From Onchocerca volvulus (taxonomy: Eukaryota; Nematoda; Chromadorea; Rhabditida; Onchocercidae), in the NCBI GenBank assembly GCA_000499405.2, contig HG738139.1:5294616-5358615 (forward strand): a stretch of 64,000 nucleotides of DNA, given 5' to 3'. The notes under the pieces were generated by a model. The model was not told where the DNA came from and did no database searches. It saw only the letters and a list, made by a program, of their open reading frames with translations. The translations under genes and the position numbers were made by a program. Positions 50,340 through 61,948 of this stretch are shown piece by piece (the stretch's first letter is position 1; every line of letters starts with the position of its first letter).

Positions 50340-51131
50340 ATCGAATTTCATACCATAAAGTCACTCGAATTTTATTTCATAAATGGCTCAAACTTTTTTT
50401 CGTAATTGTTTATGAATTTATAAATTAAATTTGCTAGTTTTAGTTTTTGTTGAAGTTCAATTTTCCAATTTTTTAAAAAATTTAGTTTCATTGTTAATTT
50501 TTTGAACAGAAGACCATAATTCTATTCCACTTGAATTGGAATTTATTCAGCCTAATTTGTTTTTTATTTTGTTCGGTAGCTGAATTTTAATTGATGTAAA
50601 TGTTAATTTCGCTTTTTTCGAAATTGGGTAGGACATATTTCTTATTCGAATTGGAATAAGAGTTGACTCATATTTCTTTTCCAGAACTTGAGTCATGAAT
50701 TTTTGAAAGGGCATGAATTTAAATAAAAAAAGAACATGATAAAGCAGTAAATTTAATTGATTTTAACCTTTATAATATCTTAAGCATGTGAACATCTGCA
50801 AGAATTTATCCTTTTTCAATTATTATAAACTATTTTCCAAAACAAAAATACGACTTTATTAGCCATGTTCGCTATTGCTTCAGTAATATGGGAGAATCGG
50901 GAGATCTCGATATAAGTTATTTTCATGGTTTTCATTATGTTCATTTTGCATAAAACAGATTCATTTCGACAAAAAAATTACAAACAAATTCAAATTTAGT
51001 AAACCAGAATTCTGAAGTATGATGAGATCAGCGAATGAGACTTCTTCTGGAAATTGATATTGCATTCCATTTCTTTTAGACTGAATCACAGTAAAGTTTT
51101 CATAACCACACTCCTAGTTTTAATACAGGAT
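50340..51131. other. Convergent 3' intergenic region of CTR9 and the homeobox gene
   Basis: An AT-rich 0.8 kb gap between two converging genes. Possible poly(A) signals are an AATAAA near 50716-50730 for CTR9 and a TTTATT near 50853 (AATAAA on minus) for the homeobox gene. No gene is seen. Confidence 0.5.
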
Positions 51132-54100
51132 TCATTGGACATAAACATTAGCTCGTAGTTGTTTACGCCATTTGCTACGTCGATTTTGGAACCACACCCG
51201 AACTTGTGCCTCTGATAATCCAAGTCGTTCAGCAAGCATTTCGCGCTCTAGAAAAGTTTGCAAAAAAATCTTTCGATAATTTTGTAAATTTTAACATCCA
51301 AATTCTTTTGGACTTAAAGAGAACTTCTATATTTTAAATTCAAGGATTATAGCAATACGTCAATTTTTGTCAACAGGATCGCATCTGCAGACTTAATTTA
51401 TGGGATCCAAATTAGTTGGTCCCTATAGCTTCCAAGGATGTTGGCCTTATCGCTAAGCTTTATTCATGTCAAAGGAATTTATGGATGAAAGCAAGTATTC
51501 AAGCGCACGTATACTGGCAGAGATATCATCGATCGCTTTTCTGGTAAGATTATATTTACTTCAAATTATTTTAATTATCTTACCTGTTCCAACCATATAT
51601 TGTTGCTCCTCAAAAGCTTTCTCCAGAATTTTAGTTTGTGAAACACCATAAATAGTTCGTTGTTTCCGACCTTTGCCATTTCTTTCATCATGCTGATGTC
51701 CATTAGATGTAGAAATGTCGGAACGTTTATTTAGCGTAGATCCACCACAATGTTTTCGGAGCAAACGATTGATGGAAAAATCCGAGAGTCGCTTCATTTC
51801 TGATCGCATCGAATTATGATGATGATCAGAATTATTTTCGTTGATCGAAGGTTTCCTATGAAGATGTGTTGTGGCTAAGGGACGTCTGGTAGAAGATATC
51901 CATTCGGCTGATTGTTGAAGACTTTTTGCTTCTGCTATTTTATGGTTAGACGTCAACGCAGAAGTGACATAAGCAGGTGATGTCTGAGGAGTGAATATCG
52001 AGTTGGAAACTTGTTGATCCAATTGAAGTACTGTTAATGGTAGCAAACTTTCCAGAGATGGTAGTAAAGAATAGCAGGTAGCACTTGCATTTAATGCCGA
52101 TTCTTTCGCAGCATTTAATTCGGAGAAAATAGCTATCGTTTCAGGACTTTGATTGCTGCTAATTGGACTAAAATTTTGCGGTTGTTGCAGTAGTTGCTGC
52201 TGTTGGAATGTTGCTGTCGTGTTGAACAACGAGGAGAAAAGAACAGATGGAGCGGTCGGTGCAACCGGAAGTGGGAATCTGGTACTGAGGGAACATTGGT
52301 TCTGGGTAGCTGATGGATTCACATAAGATGCTACGGTTATAGCGGCACTACAAGGCGAAGTGTGTAGGCACATGTTTCTTGGACACAAAGGTCCTGAAAT
52401 TCAGTATTGCCATTGTTTTTGCATTATAGTAAGAAATCAAAATGCAAAATACATATCGATATGATTCCAATCACAACGAAGCGGTATTTCAAAATTATGA
52501 AAACATCTTTGATATGTAAAATCGATTAAATCGATTGGAAATTGCTCTTAATAAATCCAAAAATAAGCCAAAATAAATCTTGACAAGCATTATTGGCTTA
52601 AAATATTGAAATCATTATGAGGAAATCATTTAGCCTTGATAATATCAACAAATCATTAGATTAAAATTATTTTATCTAGAACTAATTTACCTGTATATGT
52701 ATTGTTTAGCGTATTAATATACGTGTATACGTGTATGTATGCGTGTATGCTTGTGTATGTGTACGTATGTTGTGACTTTTGTGTTTAATAAATTACAGTA
52801 TAAGTTCTGGCATATATTTTTTCCAGGAAATAAATCAAGAGAAAAGCTTATATTTCATTTTTGAGTTGCATAGATCTTGTTTTTTTTGTAACAAAAATTC
52901 TTGTTGTAGTAACATTATAATTTAAATTGACGTCATAATTTGAAAGGCTCTGAATGCAAGAAAATATTTGCCAGGCCTTAAAATGTAAAACTTCAATCTT
53001 CTCATTAATTTCTCTTTTCAATTATTAGTAAATTTATTATGAGAATGTGCAGTGTTTCAGTACAGCATGTTAAAATTTGAAGTTAGATTGTAGTTACTCT
53101 TTAAGAAAAGGACAAACATGAGACGTTATAGATGATAAGAAAATTTTAAATTTTTTATAAATTAAAAATGAAAATTCAACAATCAACAAATAATTGCATT
53201 CTCTAGTCATTAGGTTTGTTTTTTGCATTATATGCACGGGAAGTCGTAAAATCTTCTGTATTTTTTTTTTTTTTTTCCTATTTCATTTCTCGTATAAAAT
53301 CTCAGGCTTTGAAAGATTTTGCAAAAAAAAAAAAAAAAGAAAAGAAAAAAAAAACAACTTGCAAAAAATATATTGAAAACTAAAAAATTTGCAACTGAAC
53401 TAAATCAAAAAATTTTGAAGATAAATTATTTTACAACGAGAAAAATTTTTTATCAACTAGTCGCATCTGCATTTTTTAAAAAGAATGGGAACCTTCTAGC
53501 TATTTGATAAGATGAAAGTTTCAATCTACAAAAATGATAGATCATTTTTTTCTCATTACAAATCATATCTCGTCAGAAATCATCATCATTATCACTGATA
53601 TAAAAAGTCATATCATTATCACCATTATCAGTATCAGTGATTGTAAATGAACAAACTTAAGAATGTCAAAATAGCAAAATAAAAAGTAAAATGATTGGAA
53701 ATGTCAATAAAATAAGGAATAGCAAGTAATTTGTTTTATGAAATAATTAAAAATAATTTTTATGAAGTGAAATTTTCAGAAAAAAAAGTCTCTGAGACAT
53801 TATTATTAATTATTCATAGTGATCATTGTACTTCACTGTCTCTTCTAGCACTAAATTTTTTGAACTTCCATAAAATAATTAAAAATAGTTCTGATAAAGT
53901 GAAATTTTCAAGCAAAATATATTTGACACTGTTATTAGTTAATCATAGTTATTATTGTACTTCGATAAGTATAATAATCTTCAGATTAATGGATTTTGTT
54001 TCTTAAAAAAAATTGCCATTAATAGATTCTTTAACTTAAAATAAAGCCTTGAAATTAGTAAGGCAATATCTTAGAGTAATTATCAGTAAGATAATTTTTT

Positions 54101-57100
54101 TTAATATAACGGATTAAAATTTTGTTTCAGCTTTAATATTCCGTTTTTAAAATAATAAATTACGCCTGTATTACATTCCAAATATAAAAACGGTTCATTA
54201 AACTGCAATAAAATTTATGCCGAGAACAATCATCAGGTAAAGTGGTACCCAAAATGAAACTATACCGCAAAGAAGAAGTATTTACCAGAGAAAAATTTTA
54301 GATAGGCAATTTTTTAATTATAAAAATTCTGAAACTAAATAGACAGTAATTCTGGCTAGTATTACAATACTATTCTTGTTATAAATTAAACATTAGAAGT
54401 TTTTATAAGTCATTTGAATAAATAACGATTTAAATAAATTAAATTCTGTTGTTTGGCTAAGAATATTCAATATTTTGATTCAAATATAGTCAAAACATAT
54501 AGTTTATATTTTAATAGGATAACCTATCAAAAATAATCTATTTGTTGTACTTTAAATTAAATTAAATTAAATTAAATCTAGTCTTTATTTGAATTATTCC
54601 AAATCATTGATGAATATTCGTGTATATAAATAAAAATGTAAATGTTTGTTGTTCATTTCAACTTCTTCACCGATTGTTTGAAATTTTGATACAACGTTGC
54701 ATTCAAATAGGCGGCATGTTTAAGAACTTTCGGAGATTTAAGATTTTAAACAAATGGATTTACATTTTCATTTTAACAAATACATTTTCATACAGTTTCG
54801 TGTCAAAAATGAAGTTCGAATTGAACAAAAATAATTGTTGATATGATAATTTTATAGTACAACCAATGATTGATTGAATACTGTAAAATAGCATTAGCTG
54901 CGAAAGTAATGCGACAATTTTCCTAATGATTCTACTTTCCACCACTGTTCTAAGATATTATAGAACTGTTAATATATTTATGTATAAATAAAAGCAAATA
55001 AGATAAATTGAAATTGAAAAAAAAAAGCTGAAATGAATTCAAAATTGATAGCTAATGGTAAGAGAATATTTAATGAATACAAATTACGTAGATGAAAAAT
55101 CGAATTTAATTTGATTAAATTCTATGAAATAAATTCACATACGAATCATTTTGGAAGAGATGAAAGTGAATTAAACTGAGTTGATCAGAACTAATAAATT
55201 AAGTAAAATCGAAATGAAGTAAAAACGCAGTAAATTAGGGAAATGGTAAATTTTGCAAGAAACGAAACTGAATTTAATTAAATCAAATTAAATTAAACTT
55301 CAACAAACAATTAGTGTGATATTTGCTCCAATCACTTATCAATTATCACAAATCATCAAAGTGCTCCCAAAGACAGGCAAGAGAAATGTGAAAGGAACAA
55401 GGCTGATGAACTGATCACAAAATTGGTCGAGCTAAACTGATTAACAGGAAGCAACAGAGTGTATGTATATGTATGTGTGTGTATGTGTGTGTCTGTCAGT
55501 TTGTCTGTCATAATTGTGTACTAAAGGGGAAGGAGAAGGGAAGGTCGGATGGTGCTAAAATGCAGTTAATGAATAATTAGCACTTTTAATCGTTTTGCAT
55601 ATGTATCTCGCAACTATAAAGGGAAATCGAAGAATTGAGTCTGATAGGCTCATTTAAAGGTATAATTTAATTAAATGTCGCTCGAAGCTGTGTATTTGTC
55701 TCTTTGCTTGTTTGCATGCATGCATGCATGCATGCCTTCTTGCCTTTAGGCATGCAATTGCATTCAAGCATTGATGATGCATACACATGTTGAAATGAAC
55801 TAATGCATTAATTACCACCACTATCACTCATGCTGCAATGATCACTTTTATAAATGCTATAAATAGAATTATCACTTCCTAGATGGCCAATTCAGGACAT
55901 TCATACCTAAAGACAATCAAAATTATTCAATAAATGCTGCAATTATTATTTTTATAAATGAATTATACAATGCTTATCACTATAATTATCATATCACTGT
56001 AATTATCATTATTATTACAATTTCGCAATACTTCTAACTGCATCTTCTTATTTAATATCAAAAAAATCAATTGGATAGATATAATTATGCTAATATGCAT
56101 CAATTAAGATAATCAGTGATTAAGATGTAAAGAAAGTGAGGCTAAAATTATGATAATTATCTTCCAACAGATTTAATCAATTGATATTAACTAATATGTT
56201 TGGATTATTTGAAAAATTTCAAAACAGACGAATTATAGCACGATATTTGCTAAAGTAAAAATACTTGAGCATGTCGGATTGCATTGGTGACAAAAGAAGA
56301 GAAATTCTTTGTCTCATTGAAATTTGCATAAAAAACAAAATTATAGTGAACAACAAAAATCTTTTCGGCACAAAGTTTGTATGTCCAGGGAAACTTATCA
56401 TTAAGACTAATTAACAAAGGAAAATCCATGGACAGGATACTAATTAACAACGACAAATTCATGGACAAGGACAAATGGAGGAATTGATTGGACTTATGCA
56501 TAGATGGAATGAGGAAAAAAAGCATTTATAATTTATTTCTAATAATCGCTCATCTCATTCGATTACAATTCATAACTATGTTTGGCTGTCAGGCGGTAAT
56601 TATTTTGAGCTTAATTCTTTCTCATATCAATATTCAGTTCGTTATACCATTATTACTTTTATCGCTCTATAATAGTATGGGTAAGTAGTTAATAGCTAAA
56701 AGACTTGGTGATCGGAATTAATTGAATCTTTTCTCCATTTCAAATCTCAATTAATCAATGATCAATTGATAAAATGAATAAATTGCTAGCGAATTTTCGT
56801 TCCATTCTCATTCATTTTTAATCTTCCTATTTCAATTAAAGAAAAAAAAAAAAGAAATATTTAATTTGAAAGGAATTAAATGATTTTTTTTTTCAACCAA
56901 AAAATCAATCAAATTATATTGATATGTTATCATTTGATACGACAATTGTTGACAACTGGATGCTCATTTATACAATTTTAAAATGACAACAAGAAGCAAA
57001 CAAAAAAAAAAAAAAAAAATGAAATTGAAAACGAAATTAAACTATTTTTGTTGGTTTGAATCTTGGAAATCTAGAAAATTTTAAAAGTCGTAAATTTGTT

Positions 57101-57668
57101 CCACGAAGTTTAAATCTCAAGATTACAATGGATTTTACTGAAGGAAGAGAAATGCTTGAATTTTGCAGATCTCTACCTCAAAAGGAGGGTATTAACTAAT
57201 CCCTTAGGAGTACCAACTAATCCCTAGACTCAGCTAGGCTTGAAAGTAAATGTCATCATTGATTATTTTTTTCATAAAATTATATTAAAGGTATTAGATT
57301 TCATCTAAATTTTATTTATTAATTGATTTGCATATTTTATTTAAAACTATCATTTATCAATAATCTTTTTAGCTTAAAACTAACAGAAATGAGTTCAACA
57401 ACGAATAAATTAACAGTAAATATCCGCTTCATTTGAAAATTGGAAATTTTAGAATCAGCACACTTTGGATTTTATAAAACAAAACTTTTATTCTTATTTC
57501 GACATTTTCATATTGATCAGTTTCTAACAAATGTCTAAATGGTTCGATTAATCATAAATTTTCTAAATTAAAAGAAAAATTTGGAAAAAATTGAATAGCT
57601 TTCTGTGACGAATAGTTTGATTAAGCTTCTCAGTTTGGATTTATTTTCTGATTGAAGTGCAAGTTTTT

Positions 57669-57703
<35 letters not shown>

Positions 57704-57940
57704 ATTAAGCTATAAATTATTCATCTGCAAAAAAAAAAAGATGAAAAGCTAAATTTAAAAACTCGAAATTGCCTTGAAAAAGACGTTATAATATTCAAGC
57801 AGGACTTGAGAACTGTTAAAACTAATAAAAATTTTTTAATTTTTGCATGACTTACCAGGTGTTTCGGACTTTACTTTTTTGACATCCCGTTGCTTGGATA
57901 CTAAGCCTGGAACACAAACCATTGCAGCTGCTATGGTCAT
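51132..57940 (-). CDS. NOT/NOTO-like homeobox transcription factor
   Basis: Three exons join in phase 1 to 336 aa: 57940-57856, 52393-51584, 51247-51132. The homeodomain is at about residues 270-329, split after position 29 by an 336 bp intron. It has the invariant WFQNRR with Gln50, and QYMVGTERE in the helix 1-2 region, a signature of the NOT/NOTO class within the EMX/VAX/NOT superfamily; RRSKWRKQ ends helix 3. An engrailed-homology-1 motif, FSINRLL (234-240), suggests Groucho/TLE-dependent repression. The region before it is Ser/Gln/Leu-rich, with [11 protein letters not shown]. The first exon ([16 protein letters not shown]) is assigned by its good donor (CTG|GTAAGT) and matching phase over a 5.46 kb intron. 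If it is wrong, translation could start at an internal Met at 52373, giving 301 aa. The protein acts in the nucleus; its targets are unknown. Confidence 0.85.
52720..52775. repeat. GT/GTAT microsatellite tract
   Basis: Degenerate alternation of GTGTAT, GTAC and GTATGC units. It lies in the homeobox first intron. Confidence 0.7.
54621..54775 (+). mobile_element. MITE-like element, copy C
   Basis: Begins TATATAAATAAAAATGTAAA and ends near TTACATTTTCATTTTA, an imperfect inverted terminal repeat. The interior has the TTCACCGATTGTTTGAAATT block, the ACAACGTTGCATTC block and a TAAGAACTTTCGGAGATTTA block that is the reverse complement of copy A. About 155 bp, non-coding. Confidence 0.75.
55459..55510. 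repeat. TG/TATG-rich simple repeat
   Basis: TATGTATATGTATGTGTGTG-like alternation followed by CTGTC units. It lies in the homeobox first intron. Confidence 0.7.
55714..55735. repeat. (GCAT)n microsatellite
   Basis: Five tandem GCAT units plus GC. It is self-complementary at every step. Confidence 0.85.
57671..57700. repeat. (AT)15 microsatellite
   Basis: Fifteen uninterrupted AT units, 156 bp downstream of homeobox exon 1 in transcription terms. Confidence 0.9.
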
Positions 57941-58166
57941 TGAGCATAATATTGAAATTTGTAGTACAATCTTAAAATCTTAATTAACAAACTACATCTC
58001 TAATTTGCCAATTATTGATTTAATTTAAATTTATTCTTCATTAGCTAAGAATTGAAACTAATGAATTTAATAAATTACTGATATATACATATATATAATT
58101 TTCCTTCTTTTTTAAGAGCATAAATATATTATTAATTAAGAAATACGTCGTTTTACAAAGATTACA

Positions 58167-58203
58167 TTACCTGAAAGTAAAGGTTGCATTAATGATAATC
58201 GTT
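58167..58203 (-). other. Possible alternative first exon of the homeobox gene
   Basis: An ATG followed by MERLSLMQPLLS and a donor TTTCAG|GTAATG, ending in phase 1. That is the phase needed by homeobox exon 2 at 52393. It could be an alternative promoter and start, but the peptide is too short to judge. Confidence 0.2.
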
Positions 58204-59644
58204 CCATAAATATTATATTTTGCATTCAATATATACCTATAAATTGATAAAAATATTATGAACGAATTAGAAATGATTTTCATTTGCAAAAGTTGATTAA
58301 TAATTGTGGCTAGACGTGAACTATTGATTGTTCCTTATCAGGTTTAATTATAATCATTAATGACGCATATCCAGAGGGAATAAAAGAGATAATTAGTGAG
58401 CGAGCAAATTCCATCATTTGGAAACGATTGAATGGAACTTAATTAGCAGATCATTACTAGATTCTTTGTATAATAAGTGTTTATGGTGATGTCGATATGT
58501 CCATAGCCAATTCTCGTTAATGCTTCATTTCATCTTTATTTCTTTCTCCCTTTCTTTCCCTTTCTCTCTCCTTCGTCATCAAACATTTCATCGATGAAAT
58601 ATTAATTAAGAGCAAATGGTGAAAGCCATTGTGTTATATACAATTTATTGCTCATTAACGACTAATTCATTAGCACTTGATGTGAATTTCATAAAAAAAA
58701 TGCCGCTTTTCCAAGTGTTATTTCGTTTCGCAGCTTGACAATTATTATATTCTCTTTTTCTTTTAGCTTCAAAAAAGAGACGGAAAAAAGGAAAAATTTC
58801 TGTTCCAAGTGATAAGTAAAAGATAAGAAAAATTCTGTACTGGTGATAAGAAGAATTTGATGAATTTAGCTTTAATTGAATGGAAGATGAAAATTTATTC
58901 CATTCAACAACTCATCATTCAATAGCTTTTTGATTCTAAAGCATTAGAAGAAGAAATGAAAAAAAAAAATGGAAGTGGAAGTATAAACAAGTGGACCGAA
59001 TACTAGAAGTCAAGAAGAAAACTAAATTATAATTGGATTTCGAGATAAATGAAAACAAAAAGATGAAATTTCGTAAATTTAATACCATTGAATCTGTTGT
59101 AAAAAGGTAAAATAACATAAACAGCATTGATGACTTATATATAGAAATTCTTTTCTGTGTACAAATTCCAGCTATTATTGATTCCATAAAGTAAAAATGC
59201 TAATTAGTATGTGAACTAATTGCACTTGCTATTTCACCTACGTCTAGCCATTCGTGCATATGCTTTTATATCGAAGTTATATTTCTATGTTTATAAAAAT
59301 TTTATTCCTTCATTATTCACCCTTCTGTCCGCTCATTTCCATTCGTTAATTGACTTAAATGTTAAGTAAATTACGTAAGCACAATAAATTTAATTCTTTA
59401 GTTCTTTACTCAAAAAAAAAAAAATGTCAAAAAAAAGGAATTTGAAAAGAAATGAAGAAAGTTATTAATGTTTTGCTACATCCTGAATCTCAACCAATAT
59501 CGAAGTATATGCAGTGCTAATCTACTGCAAATTTTTGCATAATAAGAGAATTGCTTGCAAACTTTCTTAATTAATTTAAAAAGTGACAAAAAATTATAAC
59601 TCTCTTTTAGGAGAAATATGAAGAAGAAATTTAAACACTTTACC

Positions 59645-59683
59645 TGATATGTTGCACAAATCGGGAAACATCCTTCATCACAC
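59645..59683 (-). other. Cys-rich mini-exon candidate
   Basis: Between an acceptor GATTGCAG and a donor CAG|GTAAAG lies a 39 bp phase-0 frame reading CDEGCFPICATYQ. The Cys pattern is protein-like, but no partner exon was found within several kb, so it may be chance. Confidence 0.2.
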
Positions 59684-61758
59684 TGCAATCATACATATTC
59701 AACAGCAACACCGTTATTTTAATTACTGAAAATTTATCATTTGAGCAAAAAAATATCACAAAAAGATTGCACATCAACGGTTTCCAGAACAATGATAGAT
59801 GAGAAGCAATTTCGTATTGTTAAATTTTTAATGAAATTAAATAAATGTAAATTTAACTGTTTATCTCTAGATAGATTTTTTTGCACATGCTATGTCATTA
59901 TCTTCAACAAATTCCGAAATTGTATCGATGTTTTTTATACCATCAAAAATTATCGATCTCTGCTACAAATTCTAATGACTTATACGGTATCTTGTCAACT
60001 TCAACTTGTTGAATAACGAATGCAATTAATATATTTCGATATATTCTCATTATTTTCCTTCTTATATTTAATTATGGATTAACTGAGTCGGAATAAATCC
60101 AAATAACAGATATTAACAGTATTTTTTCCTGACTTTTCTCTTTTTAAAATCTAAAATAGCAATTATTAATTGTTCAAAAAAAAAAAAAAAAGGCAGAAAT
60201 GTTACTTTCAGTCAAACGGATGTCCTTTTTTCACGATAAGTTCATCGTTAGCGGATTAATTGTGCAAGAGATATTTAAATAGAAAAGATATGATGATGAT
60301 ATACAATCTTCAAACTTCCCAAACTAAACTTCTAAAGATAATAATCATTAAATTAGATACCATGAAGTAGTATGTGAAGACATAATGCAATACAAAATTA
60401 TCATTAAAGTGTAACTGATACCTAATTAACTAACGTTTCACAATTCATTCATAAAGTTTACGTTAGTTTGAGTCTTTTGGAATTCAAATTTTCAAATGCT
60501 AGAATCATTAGTAATAATACATTGAAAATCATCATCTAGAACTAAAAATAGCTTCTGATTTTTTCAGATTGATACGTATAATTAAATTGCAATTACTAGT
60601 TTAAATTATAAAATCATATAGCATATGATATTAAATGTGGATAAATGAATTTTTCTCTTCTTCAAAATAAATTTTTACTCAAAAATCAGTTTAGGGAATG
60701 TTGCACGAAAAATATTTCAGAAGAGTTTTACTTACTTTTTTAAAATGATTTGAAATTTTTCAGCTTTAGCTTTTAACAGCTATAATAACCTAATAACTGA
60801 GAAGATTATCAGAGTATCCCTAAAATATTTTGGGACTCAAATATTAATTTTGAAATAAATTTGCATTTATTCGAAATTTGCTAAATTGAAAAAAATATTT
60901 ATCTGTAAGACTCAATAATTGCGGGTGTTTATCTAATCACAACGGTCTTTCACAAAATCATACTTTCTATTTTTTTAAATTCTTTATCATCTTTTAAAAA
61001 CCATTTTTTAAACTCAAATTCTTGGAACTTTTTACAGAAAAATTTTAAAAATTGTTAGTTCTTATCCAATATTTCCAACAATTATCAGATAATCTCGAAA
61101 TTGTGTTCACAATTTAGTTGAACACGAAGTTGCGTGATAAAAGCAGGAAGAAATGTGAAACTATAAATTAGTCAACTATGCTATAGTAGGGGTAGAAAGA
61201 AGAAAAAAGAAAGAAAAATGGATGTCCTTTGCTTCTTCGATGAATGTTTTGTTGGCGATTGGGAATAAATTAATTAACATAAAATTCATTCATAAAAAGT
61301 TTTTATCGCCGAGAAAAATATTCCAAAGAAAGAAAAAAAAAGCCTTTTATAATTGGAAATGAAAGAAAGGAGTGGGAGAAAGGATGGTACGAACGAACGA
61401 AAGATGGATGGATGGATGATGCAAAGCTAAGATTTCGATTTTATCAGTCATGACATGAGGAACCATCGAAATCGAAGATTGACAGATAGCTATGCAACAT
61501 TGCTGCCTATCACATCACTCAATTGAAATTAAACAAAAATCGGTTTCAAATAATAACAATAGCTATCGCAATCAGCCGAATAAAAGTTAAGGATGACGAT
61601 GAATCATCTTACTTACAAAATGAAATCAGTTTTGTGATCGTTGGAAAGACAAATTACATGACACATGTAAACAGTTTAATGGCAACGAAAAGAAAATGGA
61701 GAAATAAGCAAAAATTAGAAATCAATCTAAACTTCTGCTCACTGCAAATTTTACATAG

Positions 61759-61948
61759 TCTAAACAAATAAAAACATAAATGTTTGTTTGTTCAAAATCT
61801 TAAATTCATCCGGAAATTTTGAACAATAGAAACACTGCCTATTCGAATGCAACGTTGTATGAAAATTTCAAATCAATCGGTGAAGGATCTGAGACGTTGT
61901 GTAGAAATGAACAACGAACGACATTTACATTTTTATTTATATAGATAA
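61759..61948 (-). mobile_element. MITE-like element, copy D
   Basis: The right end reads ACATTTTTATTTATATAGAT, the reverse complement of the left terminus of copies A and C. The left end, TCTAAACAAATAAAAACA, is a weaker match. The interior has CTATTCGAATGCAACGTTGT and AAATTTCAAATCAATCGGTG, the reverse complement of the shared blocks in B and C. It has the same orientation as copy A. About 190 bp, non-coding. Confidence 0.75.

Larger units (their letters stand above)
52394..57855. other. 5.5 kb first intron of the homeobox gene, no other gene supported
   Basis: Very AT-rich. It contains a GT/GTAT microsatellite tract (about 52720-52775), a MITE-like copy (54621-54775), a TG-rich tract (55459-55510), a GCATGC run and an (AT)15 run. 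Short open frames (for example 53731-54006, 56250-56525) are low-complexity and lack splice partners. A long intron in a developmental regulator may hold enhancers, but none can be read directly. Confidence 0.6.
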
